The notes: generated from the letters alone by a model not told the origin. Positions 11,940 through 20,592 are shown, counted from the stretch's first letter. The stretch: DNA of 64,000 nucleotides from Methylotenera sp. (GCA_030682715.1 JAUXNQ010000055.1:149352-213351); one strand, 5' to 3'. Made by a program: numbers and translations.

Positions 11940-11958
11940 TTAAGCTTTAATTAAGCTT
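11940..11958 (+). promoter_or_regulatory. PmrA/QseB-like operator upstream of the first PepSY gene
   Basis: TTAAGCTT occurs twice with an 11-bp period (TTAAGCTTTAATTAAGCTT), ending 45 bases before the ATG at 12004. Read on the other strand it is CTTAAT-N5-CTTAAA, which fits the direct-repeat box known for PmrA/QseB-type regulators. A near-identical 19-mer lies before the second PepSY gene. Binding by the adjacent regulator is inferred. The rest of the gap 11684-11939 shows nothing else I can name. Confidence 0.65.
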
Positions 11959-12003
11959 CAGTGTTTAAAGTAGTACTTACTATTTCATCAAAGGAATTAA
12001 GTC

Positions 12004-12318
12004 ATGAAAAAATCTATTAATGCATATGCGTTAGCATCAGTTATCTCATTAAGTTTGTTATCGTCATTAGCTTTGGCAGATGATGATGTTTACAAAATAG
12101 AAGCCAAAGCGAAAGAGTTAGGTTTAATTACATTAGAGCAGGCGAAAGCCAAAGCACTTGCAGCAAAACCAGGTGTCGTCGATGATGTTGATCTGGAAAA
12201 TAGAAAGTTTGGTAAAGGTTGGGATTACGAGTTTGAAATCGTTGATGCCGAGGGGCGTGAGTGGGAGGTGTTAGTGGATGCTAAAACTGGTGTGGTGAGA
12301 GATGTTAGTCGTGAGTAG
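12004..12318 (+). CDS. Secreted PepSY-domain protein
   Basis: The 104-residue protein has a signal peptide (positive MKKS, hydrophobic ASVISLSLLSSLALA, cleavage before DDDV) and one PepSY domain ending in the typical WEVLVDAKTGVVRDV. PepSY domains occur in peptidase propeptides and in periplasmic partners of two-component systems. An AGGAA ribosome binding site precedes the ATG. The gene faces the sensor kinase gene and their 3' ends overlap by 14 bases. It is a paralogue of the PepSY gene at 14326 and shares its upstream box, so it is a likely target and possibly a modulator of the kinase (inference). Confidence 0.85.
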   Translation: MKKSINAYALASVISLSLLSSLALADDDVYKIEAKAKELGLITLEQAKAKALAAKPGVVDDVDLENRKFGKGWDYEFEIVDAEGREWEVLVDAKTGVVRDVSRE

Positions 12319-13657
12319 TTTTAAGTGAATGCCTACGAGGGCTAAATCTAACTTCTACGCGTAAGCCGCCAAGTGCGGCAGATCGGCTGAAGCTTAGGTT
12401 TGCCCCGTAGCTATTTGCGATATCATTGACGATGGCAAGCCCTAAACCACTGCCAGCTACTGATTCATCTGCTCTAAAACCGCGCTCTGTCAGCGAGTTT
12501 AACTCATGAAGAGGGCAGCCTAGGCCGTCATCTTCAATCACAAATATTGAGCCATCACTACCTGTGACGGTGAGTGATACATAACGTTTGCACCACTTAC
12601 AGGCGTTATCCAGCAAGTTTCCCAGTATTTCCAATAAGTCTTCACCATCACCATAAAACTTCGTACCGTCACTAACTTCCCATGTGATATTTACAATTTT
12701 ATCTTTGTAAATCATGCGCATAGTATGCGTGAGTTGAGCAATCTCGGTTTTTAAGTCTATTTGTTGCATAGGCCGAACATCTCCCATTAAACGAGCACGC
12801 TTTAGCTCTCGCTCAATAGTTTGATTTAGCGCATCGGTTGCTGCGTAAATTGATTCGCGGATTTCAGGGAGTCCTTTAATTTCTGAGCGTTCTGCCGTTT
12901 GATTGAGTAATGTTAGTTTGGTCTTAAGCGCATGAGCTAAGTTACCTAAAGACTCTCTGGAGCGTTTGGATTTTTGCTGGATTGACTGTAATAAATGATT
13001 AAGTTCTGCAATCAGAGGTGCGATTTCCTCTGGCCCTTTGGATGTTATCTGATTCACTTCACCTTGCTCTAGTTTGGCGATATCACTTTGAATCATTTTT
13101 AATGGCAGGAGTGCATGTTGAATAATCAGCCGTTGTATTGCTAATAATATGATGAGACCAAGCAATGAGATGGCAGCGTAGATCAACTGAAAGTGCTCAA
13201 TGGAGGCTTTTAAAGGTGCTAGGTTTTCAGCAATTGCAATACTAATAGTACGCCCTTGTTTCTGATATCCGTGAGCAACAATTAGCAATGGTTGTTCTTC
13301 AGGCCCTTTGCTATAAAGCAATCTTTGATCGTCTTTTGCAACGCTATCAATATTGAGATCAGTATCCCATAGCGATCGTGAGATTAAGCGTTGACTGCCA
13401 GAAATAACAACATAATAGTGCCCAGAGAATGGCCGCTGATAGATAGCACTTAAGCGTTGTGGGTCGATTTCAAGTTGATTAGATGCATTAAATTGTGCGC
13501 TGGCAAGCAGGCTCTCGCCCTCATGTTGGAGGCGTTTAGATAATTGGTCTTCGCTCAACTTGTTAATGGCGTAGCTTACCACTAGCCATTGCAGTGTGAG
13601 TAATAACACTAGGCTCAGCGTTAGGCTCCAAGAGAGCCGACCTTTGAGTGATAGCAT
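12305..13657 (-). CDS. PhoQ/QseC-like sensor histidine kinase
   Basis: Two membrane helices (about residues 10-32 and 158-178) flank a periplasmic sensor of about 125 residues. A HAMP-like linker precedes the HisKA segment with His242 in NLAHALKT and an HATPase domain (N box NLLDNACKW, then IEDDGLGCP and GSGLGLAIV). The Pro normally five residues after the His is Lys247, which is unusual. The start codon overlaps the stop of the response regulator gene (TAATG), so the two are translationally coupled. It is the third gene of a PepSY-regulator-kinase operon. Signals for related kinases include divalent cations, low pH and cationic peptides; which applies here is unknown. Confidence 0.9.
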   Translation of the reverse strand: MLSLKGRLSWSLTLSLVLLLTLQWLVVSYAINKLSEDQLSKRLQHEGESLLASAQFNASNQLEIDPQRLSAIYQRPFSGHYYVVISGSQRLISRSLWDTDLNIDSVAKDDQRLLYSKGPEEQPLLIVAHGYQKQGRTISIAIAENLAPLKASIEHFQLIYAAISLLGLIILLAIQRLIIQHALLPLKMIQSDIAKLEQGEVNQITSKGPEEIAPLIAELNHLLQSIQQKSKRSRESLGNLAHALKTKLTLLNQTAERSEIKGLPEIRESIYAATDALNQTIERELKRARLMGDVRPMQQIDLKTEIAQLTHTMRMIYKDKIVNITWEVSDGTKFYGDGEDLLEILGNLLDNACKWCKRYVSLTVTGSDGSIFVIEDDGLGCPLHELNSLTERGFRADESVAGSGLGLAIVNDIANSYGANLSFSRSAALGGLRVEVRFSPRRHSLKTTHD

Positions 13658-14322
13658 TATGAAGCTGCTCCAAATACGTAGCCTTGACCTCGTCTTGTTT
13701 GTATTAAGTTGCTACCAATTTTTTGGCGTAGACGATTGACATAAACTTCAATCACATTGCTATCTTTATCTTCATCATATTCATAAACATGTTCAGTTAG
13801 CACTGATTTTGAAAGGATGTGTCCTGAATGCAGCATAAAGTATCTTAATAATCTAAACTCAATATTAGTCAGGTTGCATTGCTCACCGTTATCAAAGATA
13901 ACTGTTTGCGTTTGTTCGTTTAATTTAAAGTGCCTTGCGTGTAGCGTTTCTACTGCATTACCTGTACTTCGTTTAAGCACTGCACTGATGCGTGCAAGTA
14001 ATTCTTCGATCTGAAAAGGCTTGCTTATATAATCATCTGCACCTGTGTTGAAGCCAGTCACTTTGTCTTGCCATCCGCAGCGAGCTGTAAGGATAATAAC
14101 AGGGATGGCAACTTGTGCATTACGCCAGTTAGCTAGTATCTCTAGTCCGTTACGTTTCGGCAAACCTAAGTCCATGATGACTAAATCGTAAGGTTCTAGT
14201 TTGCCTTGTATCTCAGCCTCTATGCCATCTGTCGCTAAATCTGTTGCATAGCCAGCACGTTTTAGGCCGGCTTGAAGTTGTGGACCAAGGGTTGCGTCAT
14301 CTTCAACTAAAAGTAGCCGCAT
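13657..14322 (-). CDS. OmpR/PmrA-family response regulator
   Basis: This 221-residue protein has an N-terminal receiver (acidic pair in LLVEDD, phosphoacceptor Asp in LVIMDLGLP, Thr in ILTAR, Lys in ISKPF) and a C-terminal winged helix (EFRLLRYFMLHSG, SNVIEVYVNRLRQKIG, TRRGQGYVF). It belongs to the OmpR family, and the DLGLPKRNGLEIL region recalls QseB/PmrA. A GAGG ribosome binding site precedes the ATG, which lies three bases after the stop of the upstream PepSY gene. It is expected to bind the two CTTAAT-N5-CTTAAA boxes in this module, giving autoregulation (inference). Confidence 0.93.
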   Translation of the reverse strand: MRLLLVEDDATLGPQLQAGLKRAGYATDLATDGIEAEIQGKLEPYDLVIMDLGLPKRNGLEILANWRNAQVAIPVIILTARCGWQDKVTGFNTGADDYISKPFQIEELLARISAVLKRSTGNAVETLHARHFKLNEQTQTVIFDNGEQCNLTNIEFRLLRYFMLHSGHILSKSVLTEHVYEYDEDKDSNVIEVYVNRLRQKIGSNLIQTRRGQGYVFGAAS

Positions 14323-14325
14323 CGT

Positions 14326-14655
14326 TTAATCCTCAAGCTCTAGCTTGATGAGCTTCCCAGTTTTGGCATCAAGTTTAACTTCCCAAACCTGGCTATGTGC
14401 ATCGAGAATTTCTACCTCATAAATGAGTATGCCTTTTTTCTGCTCTAGTTCGGTTTCAAGCACCTTGCCAGGTTTAATCTCTTTGGCTAGTTTCGTGATT
14501 TTTTCTAGTGGCAGAATTTCCCCTGCACTTAATAATTGACGAGCAGTTTTTTGGCTAATATCAGCCTTTGCTTGATTGTGATTAACAATAACTAAGCCAG
14601 CCAAGAATAGGCAGGTTACTATCAGTAACAAAGAAATATTGAGCTTTTTCATCAT
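14326..14655 (-). CDS. Membrane-anchored or secreted PepSY-domain protein
   Basis: The 109-residue protein has an N-terminal hydrophobic segment (LNISLLLIVTCLFLAGLVIV) that is a signal peptide or anchor, then a PepSY domain ending WEVKLDAKTGKLIKL. It is the first gene of an operon with the response regulator (three bases downstream) and sensor kinase. It resembles the PepSY protein at 12004, so the two-component genes lie between paralogues. A PmrA-like box lies 84 bases upstream. Position suggests a periplasmic accessory of the kinase, but no such activity can be shown from sequence. Confidence 0.85.
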   Translation of the reverse strand: MMKKLNISLLLIVTCLFLAGLVIVNHNQAKADISQKTARQLLSAGEILPLEKITKLAKEIKPGKVLETELEQKKGILIYEVEILDAHSQVWEVKLDAKTGKLIKLELED

Positions 14656-14738
14656 AGTATGCTTTGCTGCTTAAGACGGGTAATGACTTTTAGCAGAAAC
14701 TCCGAGTGATAAGTAATGGTAACGTATTGTGCATGAGA

Positions 14739-14757
14739 AAGCTTAATTTAAGCTTAA
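14739..14757 (-). promoter_or_regulatory. PmrA/QseB-like operator upstream of the PepSY-regulator-kinase operon
   Basis: On the minus strand the site reads TTAAGCTTAAATTAAGCTT, two TTAAGCTT half-sites with an 11-bp period. It differs by one base from the site at 11940-11958. On the plus strand it is CTTAAT-N5-CTTAAA. It lies 84 bases before the PepSY start at 14655. Confidence 0.65.
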
Positions 14758-14776
14758 AAGACTTACTTCAATGACA

Positions 14777-14796
14777 GTTTATGCTGATGCATAAAC
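14777..14796. repeat. Perfect 8-bp hairpin between ftsX and the PepSY operon
   Basis: GTTTATGC and GCATAAAC flank a four-base TGAT loop. No T tract follows on either strand, so a classical terminator is doubtful. It lies in the 218-base region between the ftsX stop and the PepSY start. Confidence 0.4.
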
Positions 14797-14873
14797 GCGT
14801 TTAAACTCATCAGGCATAAGCTTGTTTGAGGGGGTGTTACACTGAGGATTAAGCTATGTGGCTTGTAGTTGAA

Positions 14874-15794
14874 TTAGTTGATTCTGTAATTTGCAATCGC
14901 GCGTGATACGGCGATATATGAGCCTACCCAGCCAATACAAATTGCAGACATGACGACTGCTAAAAATAGTTGCGCGTTAAACAGCGTTACGCTGAAGTCA
15001 TTGCTATATAAATGAGCGATTTGTGACATGGAAAGATTAAAAGCCTGAATTATGCCGATGAGCATCAGTACTGCCATTAAGCCGCCAAATAGCCCATAAA
15101 GCGCGCCAGCATACAGAAATGGCATGCGAATAAAGCTACGGGTAGCGCCGATAAGGTTGCTCACTTCTATTTCATCTTTTTGCGTTAATATCTGCATGCG
15201 CACCGTATTGCCAATAATCACTAAAAGTACGATCGCTAATAGGCCGGCAATCATTGAGATAAGTTTTTTGCCTAGACTCAATAACGATGAAAGACGTTTC
15301 ACCCACTCTGTATTTAATAATGCCAGTTCTACATTCGGTAAGTTTTGTAGCGTATCTTTTAGTTGAATTAAACTATCAGGGTCTGATGATTTTGCTTGAA
15401 TAAAAAATGCGTCTGGTAATGGATTTTTGCCTAGTTGTGACACAGCATCGCTCACCTCTTGGTTGTTCCTTGATTTAAGTTGTAACTGTTGCCACGCCTC
15501 TTCTTTAGTGACTAAATGAAAACGCTCAATATCTTGATTTTTTGCTAACTGTTGTTCAAGTTTTTTAATTGCATCAGCATTGATGTCTACTTTGAGAAAT
15601 AGGCTGATCTCTGTGTCTTTTTGCATGTGCTCAGTAAGTTTTGATAAGTTATCGACAGCCAAGTAGAATAGGCTGGGCAGGCACATTGCCACACCAATCA
15701 CCAAACAAATCATAAAAGTTGAGAGCATGTTGTTCCGCATGCGGCTAATCACAAGTTTAAGTGTCTGTATGTGTTGATTTAGCCAGTTGATCAT
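14874..15794 (-). CDS. ftsX: Cell division ABC transporter permease FtsX
   Basis: The 306-residue protein has four predicted helices (about residues 22-45, 183-205, 232-255 and 275-298) and an extracytoplasmic loop after the first, the FtsX layout. With FtsE it couples ATP use to activation of septal peptidoglycan hydrolases. Phrases such as IGNTVRMQILTQKDEIEVSNLIGA are typical of the family. Its start overlaps the ftsE stop by four bases (ATGA), and ftsY lies upstream, giving the usual ftsY-ftsE-ftsX operon. Confidence 0.95.
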   Translation of the reverse strand: MINWLNQHIQTLKLVISRMRNNMLSTFMICLVIGVAMCLPSLFYLAVDNLSKLTEHMQKDTEISLFLKVDINADAIKKLEQQLAKNQDIERFHLVTKEEAWQQLQLKSRNNQEVSDAVSQLGKNPLPDAFFIQAKSSDPDSLIQLKDTLQNLPNVELALLNTEWVKRLSSLLSLGKKLISMIAGLLAIVLLVIIGNTVRMQILTQKDEIEVSNLIGATRSFIRMPFLYAGALYGLFGGLMAVLMLIGIIQAFNLSMSQIAHLYSNDFSVTLFNAQLFLAVVMSAICIGWVGSYIAVSRAIANYRIN

Positions 15795-16504
15795 GATGTG
15801 AAGCGCTCTGCGGAAGATGATGCTTGGTCTAAATGAGGTTCTTTAAGTAAATGCTCCGTCAATGTACCTTGGTTAATATGCATGACTCTGTTTTGCATTG
15901 CGCTCATGCCTAAAGCATCGTGCGTGGACATAATGACCGTTACCCCAACTTGATTAAAAGCATAGAAAATAGCCATAATATCAGCGGCATAGCTAGCATC
16001 TAAATTGCCAGTAGGTTCATCTGCCAGCAAGATTGAAGGGCGACTGACCACTGCACGTGCGATGGCTAAGCGTTGTTGTTCACCGCCAGATAAAGTAATT
16101 GGCATCGCCTTTTCTTTGTTCAATAAACCTACTTTATCGAGTGCTGCCCTCACGCGTTTGGCAGCCTCTTGTCCTGATACCCCATTGATGTGTAAAGGTA
16201 AAATAACATTTTCAAAACAGTTTCTGTCGTACAGAAGTTTATGGTCTTGAAAGATTAATCCAAATCGACGGCGCAAAAATGGGATAGCAGATGGCTTAAG
16301 CTGGCTGACATTCTGATTTGCAATCAACACAGTACCGCTGGTAGGGCGCTCGGTTGCTGCTATCAGCTTTAATAACGTGCTTTTACCAGCACCAGAGTGG
16401 CCAGTAAGAAACACAAACTCACCAGCATCAATATTGAAACTAATGTTTTTGAGTATCTCATCGCTACCTGGATAGCGCTTGGTGACTTTATCAAATTGAA
16501 TCAT
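15791..16504 (-). CDS. ftsE: Cell division ATP-binding protein FtsE
   Basis: This 237-residue ABC ATPase has Walker A GHSGAGKST, the signature LSGGEQQRLAIARA and Walker [13 protein letters not shown]. The IQFDKVTKRYPG opening and the pairing with ftsX identify it. It drives FtsX at the divisome. It has about 15 residues beyond the usual C terminus. It lies 43 bases downstream of ftsY and overlaps ftsX. Confidence 0.96.
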   Translation of the reverse strand: MIQFDKVTKRYPGSDEILKNISFNIDAGEFVFLTGHSGAGKSTLLKLIAATERPTSGTVLIANQNVSQLKPSAIPFLRRRFGLIFQDHKLLYDRNCFENVILPLHINGVSGQEAAKRVRAALDKVGLLNKEKAMPITLSGGEQQRLAIARAVVSRPSILLADEPTGNLDASYAADIMAIFYAFNQVGVTVIMSTHDALGMSAMQNRVMHINQGTLTEHLLKEPHLDQASSSAERFTS

Positions 16505-16547
16505 GCTTGTATTTTAGTCTTAATAAGGACGTGTGCTGTGAATAGTT

Positions 16548-17543
16548 TTATGATTCGATCATCGCATCAATAAACTCATTGGCATTAAATGGTCTAAGGT
16601 CGTCAATCGCCTCACCAATGCCAATGTAGCGGATTGGGATGGGTCTAGCCTGCGCGATTGCCGCAATCACCCCACCTTTTGCCGTGCCATCCAGTTTGCT
16701 CAATACTAAGCCTGTAACGCCAAGCGCATCATCAAAAGTTTTTACTTGAGATACAGCATTTTGCCCAGTATTTGCATCTAGCACTAGTAACACTTCGTGC
16801 GGTGCGCCAGGCAAAGCTTTGTCCATCACACGTTTTACTTTTGCAATTTCTTCCATCAGGTGCATTTGCGTAGGTAGGCGTCCTGCGGTGTCTGCCAATA
16901 CGATATCAATGTTTTTTGCACGTGCAGAGTTAATGGCATCAAACATCACAGCAGCAGGGTCACCACTGGTTTGGGCAACCACGTGTACATTATTACGCTC
17001 ACCCCAAACCTGTAATTGTTCACGAGCAGCGGCTCTAAATGTATCACCAGCAGCAATTAGCACACTTTTGCCTTCTGATTGAAACAGTTTAGCTAACTTA
17101 CCAATAGTCGTCGTTTTCCCCGCACCGTTCACACCAGCTAACATGATGATAAATGGTTGGTGATTGCTTGTTTCTAATGGTTTTTCTAACGGTGCCAGTA
17201 AGTCAGATAATGATGCTTTAAGGGCGGCTTTAAGTTGCGCTGTGTCATCAAGGCTTTGGCGCTTTACGCGGCTTTTGATGTCATCAAGCAAGTGTTGGGT
17301 AGCGTTAATGCCGACATCAGAGGTTAGTAATATCGTTTCTAGCTCGTCATAAACCTCAGCATCAATTTTTCCGCCACCAAAGATGCTGGCAAGTTGATTG
17401 CCCAGCTGACTTCTGGTTTTTGCTAAGCCTTGTTTTAAGCGTGTTGCCCAACTTTGGCTTTGAGCAGCTTCGTTAGGTTTAACTTCTGGTGTTCCTGAGG
17501 TTAAGCCTGTGGTTGGTTTGTCTTTTTTGAAAAAATCGAACAT
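16548..17543 (-). CDS. ftsY: Signal recognition particle receptor FtsY
   Basis: The NG domain is complete: P loop GVNGAGKTTT, DTAGRLPTQ, SKLDGTAKGG and the C-terminal IGIGEAIDDLRPF. The acidic N-terminal A domain is short (331 residues in total), as in many betaproteobacteria. FtsY binds SRP-ribosome complexes at the inner membrane by reciprocal GTP hydrolysis with Ffh and hands nascent membrane proteins to SecYEG. It heads the ftsY-ftsE-ftsX operon. Upstream lies a 301-base gap before a divergent peptidase gene. Confidence 0.97.
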   Translation of the reverse strand: MFDFFKKDKPTTGLTSGTPEVKPNEAAQSQSWATRLKQGLAKTRSQLGNQLASIFGGGKIDAEVYDELETILLTSDVGINATQHLLDDIKSRVKRQSLDDTAQLKAALKASLSDLLAPLEKPLETSNHQPFIIMLAGVNGAGKTTTIGKLAKLFQSEGKSVLIAAGDTFRAAAREQLQVWGERNNVHVVAQTSGDPAAVMFDAINSARAKNIDIVLADTAGRLPTQMHLMEEIAKVKRVMDKALPGAPHEVLLVLDANTGQNAVSQVKTFDDALGVTGLVLSKLDGTAKGGVIAAIAQARPIPIRYIGIGEAIDDLRPFNANEFIDAMIES

Positions 17544-17844
17544 AAATTTTTAACTGAGTTTAGTAGCACTATTTTAGCTTAATTTTGCTTGAGGCAAACC
17601 AGTTCATTTCAAACCTGTTCATTTAATGTATGTCGATGAATTTTTGTGCTATTTGAGTTGAGTGCTACTGTAATTTACATGGCTGATTTAGAATAATGCC
17701 AATGATTTTTTGAGATACGTTCTTAGCTGAACTAAGTCAATGGTATCCTTGTCACAAAAGCTTATTCAATGAGTCGTCTGAATTTATGTAAGACTTAGCG
17801 TTTGTTTAATCATATTGATAAAAAAATAACTGGAGATAAATCCT
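17544..17844. other. Intergenic region between divergent ftsY and M16 peptidase genes
   Basis: This AT-rich 301-base gap must hold promoters in both directions. I see an imperfect direct repeat (AGTTCATTTC / TGTTCATTTA, near 17600-17623) and a GGAG ribosome binding site just before the GTG at 17845. I could not assign a -35/-10 pair with confidence, and there is no small gene. Confidence 0.4.
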
Positions 17845-19206
17845 GTGCGTACCAAATGTTTTTTAATACTTTTGTTAGTAATGCCATTCACGGTTTTTGC
17901 TAATCCATCCATCAAAGAATTCAAGCTAGATAATGGCCTTAAGGTGATTGTTCAAGAGGACCATCGTGCTCCCGTTGTGGTATCGCAGGTTTGGTATCGT
18001 GCTGGCAGCTTAGATGAAGTGAACGGTAAAACAGGTGTGGCACATGTGCTTGAACATATGATGTTTAAGGGTACAAAAAAAGTGCCAGCTGGGCAGTTTT
18101 CACGTTTAATTGCTGCGGCAGGCGGCAAAGAAAATGCATTTACCAGTACGGATTACACTTGTTATTTTCAACAGCTTGAAAAATCACATTTGCCACTTTC
18201 ATTTAAGTTGGAAGCTGACCGCATGGCGAACTTGCAACTGAGTGAAGCGGAGTTTGCTAAGGAAATTAAAGTGGTGATGGAAGAGCGCCGCTGGCGTACT
18301 GATGATAAGCCGCAGTCTCAGGTGAATGAAGCGTTTCAAGGGGTTATATATCGAGCACATCCTTACTCACGCCCAGTGATTGGCTTTATGAATGACTTAG
18401 AAAACATGACGGTGGAAGATGCGCGTGAGTGGTATAACAACTGGTATGCACCTAACAACGCAACATTAGTCGTGGTGGGCGATGTGAAAGCGGATGAAGT
18501 GTATAAGTTAGCAAAACAGCATTTTGGTAAATTGAAGCCTAAAGTTTTGCCTGTACGTAAACCACAAGTAGAACCTGTGCAATTGGGCGAGCGCCGCGTA
18601 GTGGTGAAAGCGCCAGCAAAGTTACCTTACTTATTGATGGGCTTTCATGTGCCACCTGTGACTAACCCAGCGTCAGATTGGGAGCCGTATGCCTTGGAAG
18701 TATTGGCAGGCGTTTTAAGTGGTAACCCTGCAGCACGACTAAACCAAAGCCTCGTAAGAGACTCGCAATTGGCAATTGATGCAGATGCTGGCTATGATTT
18801 GTTAGCGCGCGGTCGTCAAAGTCTATTTTCGTTAGATGGCACGCCGAGTGAAGGTAAAACTGTGGTTGAACTGGAACAAGCGCTATTGCAAGAAATCGAA
18901 AAAATCAAAAAAACAGGTATTTCACAAGAAGAGCTAGATCGCGTTAAAGCAGGCGTGATTGCTGCTGATGTTTATCAACGTGATTCTATGTTTTATCAAG
19001 GGATGCAGCTAGGTACGGTAGAAACGATTGGATTTTCATGGAAAATAATAGAAGACTATCCAAATAAATTGCGTGCGGTCACTGCTGAACAAGTGCAGGC
19101 TGTGGCAAAAAAATACCTGCATAAAGATAACATGACGATTGCGACATTAGACCCTCAACCGATTGATCCTGATGCAAAACCGCAGGGTAAGCCACACGTA
19201 CATTAA
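17845..19206 (+). CDS. Periplasmic M16-family zinc metallopeptidase (catalytic member)
   Basis: The 453-residue protein has a signal peptide (cleavage after about residue 19, TVFA/NPS). The inverted zinc motif HVLEH (His67, Glu70, His71) is intact, and a downstream acidic ligand lies in VVMEERRW. This is the pitrilysin/processing-peptidase fold with two halves. The start is GTG behind a GGAG ribosome binding site. It lies 45 bases upstream of a second M16 gene lacking the zinc motif, so the two probably form a heterodimer, as do mitochondrial processing peptidase and similar bacterial pairs. The substrate is unknown. Confidence 0.92.
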   Translation: MRTKCFLILLLVMPFTVFANPSIKEFKLDNGLKVIVQEDHRAPVVVSQVWYRAGSLDEVNGKTGVAHVLEHMMFKGTKKVPAGQFSRLIAAAGGKENAFTSTDYTCYFQQLEKSHLPLSFKLEADRMANLQLSEAEFAKEIKVVMEERRWRTDDKPQSQVNEAFQGVIYRAHPYSRPVIGFMNDLENMTVEDAREWYNNWYAPNNATLVVVGDVKADEVYKLAKQHFGKLKPKVLPVRKPQVEPVQLGERRVVVKAPAKLPYLLMGFHVPPVTNPASDWEPYALEVLAGVLSGNPAARLNQSLVRDSQLAIDADAGYDLLARGRQSLFSLDGTPSEGKTVVELEQALLQEIEKIKKTGISQEELDRVKAGVIAADVYQRDSMFYQGMQLGTVETIGFSWKIIEDYPNKLRAVTAEQVQAVAKKYLHKDNMTIATLDPQPIDPDAKPQGKPHVH

Positions 19207-19251
19207 TTAAATATCACACTTTAATTTTTAAGAATTTTTAAGGTAAAAATA

Positions 19252-20592
19252 ATGAGTTTGCAATTGATAGAAAGAATAGTCACATCAGGTTTTTTAATCA
19301 TCAGTACAGGTTTTATGGTCACGACAACAAGCGTGCAGGCTGCCGTGAATATTCAGCAATGGCAAACCTCTGCAGGTTCAGCGGTTTATTTTGTAGAAAA
19401 CCATGATTTGCCTATTTTAGATATAAGTGTAAATTTTCCTGCGGGTAGTGCGCGCGATACTGCTGACAAATCTGGTGTAGCTGGCATTACTCGCTACTTA
19501 ATGACATTAGGTGCGGCAGGCATGACCGATGAAACAATCGCCAATAAGTTTGCAGATGTGGGCGCAGTGTTAGGCGGTAGCTTTGATGCTGATCGTGCAG
19601 CATTAACATTACGCACTTTAAGTAGTGAACGTGAGCGTACACAGGCGCTCAATGTGTTTACACAGATTTTGCAAAAGCCTGACTTTCCTGAATCTGTATT
19701 AAGCCGTGAGAAAGCACGTATTATTTCTGGCTTACAGGAGTCTGCGACACAGCCAGAGAGTATTTCAAATAAAGCATTTATGTCAGCCTTGTATGAAAAT
19801 CACCCTTATCGTTTGGATGAAAGCGGTGAAATTGACATGGTAGCGAAAATTAAGAAAGATGACTTACAGGCGTTTTACCAGCAGTTTTACGGCGCTAAAG
19901 GTGCGGTAATTGCCATTATCGGTGACTTAACGCGTGATCAAGCACAGCAGATTGCTGAGCGCGTGAGTGTAGGGCTGCCAGCAACAGTAGCGCCTGCGCC
20001 GATTGCGCAAGTTACTGCACCAAGCAAGTCAAAAGAACAGCGTATTGCACACCCAGCTTCTCAGTCTCATATTTTATTGGGGCACACAGGCATTAAACGC
20101 AATGACCCTGACTTGTTTCCACTGTACGTAGGTAACTATATTTTAGGCGGCGGTGGGTTTGTTTCTAGGCTAACAGAAGAGGTGCGCGAGAAGCGCGGCC
20201 TTGTTTACAGTGTGTATAGCTACTTTATGCCAATGGCTGAAGTTGGGCCATTTCAAATTGGCTTGCAAACTAAAAAAGACCAAGCAGAAGCTGCATTGGC
20301 ATTGGTGCATGAAACGTTGGAGAAGTTTATTAAGAATGGTGTTACCGAGGCAGAGCTAAAAGCAGCTAAGGCTAACATCATTGGCGGCTTTCCGATGCGG
20401 ATTGATAGCAATAAGAAAATTTTGGATTACTTAAATGTCATCGGTTTTTATCAATTACCACTTAACTACTTAGATGAATACAATAAAAAAGTAGAGCAGG
20501 TAACGGTTGCGCAAATTAAAGACGCTTTTAATCGCCGTCTTAAAACTGAGAATTTTGTCACAGTGATTGTTGGTGACCCTAAAGCACAATAG
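19252..20592 (+). CDS. M16-family peptidase homologue without the zinc motif (non-catalytic partner)
   Basis: The 446-residue protein has an N-terminal signal segment ending near VQAAVNIQ and the M16 fold. At the position of HxxEH it has GITRYLMTLG, so zinc ligands are missing. The C-terminal half keeps the conserved REKRGLVYSVYSYF region, which supplies substrate-binding residues to the partner in dimeric M16 enzymes. It follows the catalytic M16 gene by 45 bases and is most likely its obligate partner. Confidence 0.9.
   Translation: MSLQLIERIVTSGFLIISTGFMVTTTSVQAAVNIQQWQTSAGSAVYFVENHDLPILDISVNFPAGSARDTADKSGVAGITRYLMTLGAAGMTDETIANKFADVGAVLGGSFDADRAALTLRTLSSERERTQALNVFTQILQKPDFPESVLSREKARIISGLQESATQPESISNKAFMSALYENHPYRLDESGEIDMVAKIKKDDLQAFYQQFYGAKGAVIAIIGDLTRDQAQQIAERVSVGLPATVAPAPIAQVTAPSKSKEQRIAHPASQSHILLGHTGIKRNDPDLFPLYVGNYILGGGGFVSRLTEEVREKRGLVYSVYSYFMPMAEVGPFQIGLQTKKDQAEAALALVHETLEKFIKNGVTEAELKAAKANIIGGFPMRIDSNKKILDYLNVIGFYQLPLNYLDEYNKKVEQVTVAQIKDAFNRRLKTENFVTVIVGDPKAQ

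Noticed and set aside
14777..14796. Hairpin as a terminator
   Set aside because: No T tract on either strand; listed only as an inverted repeat.
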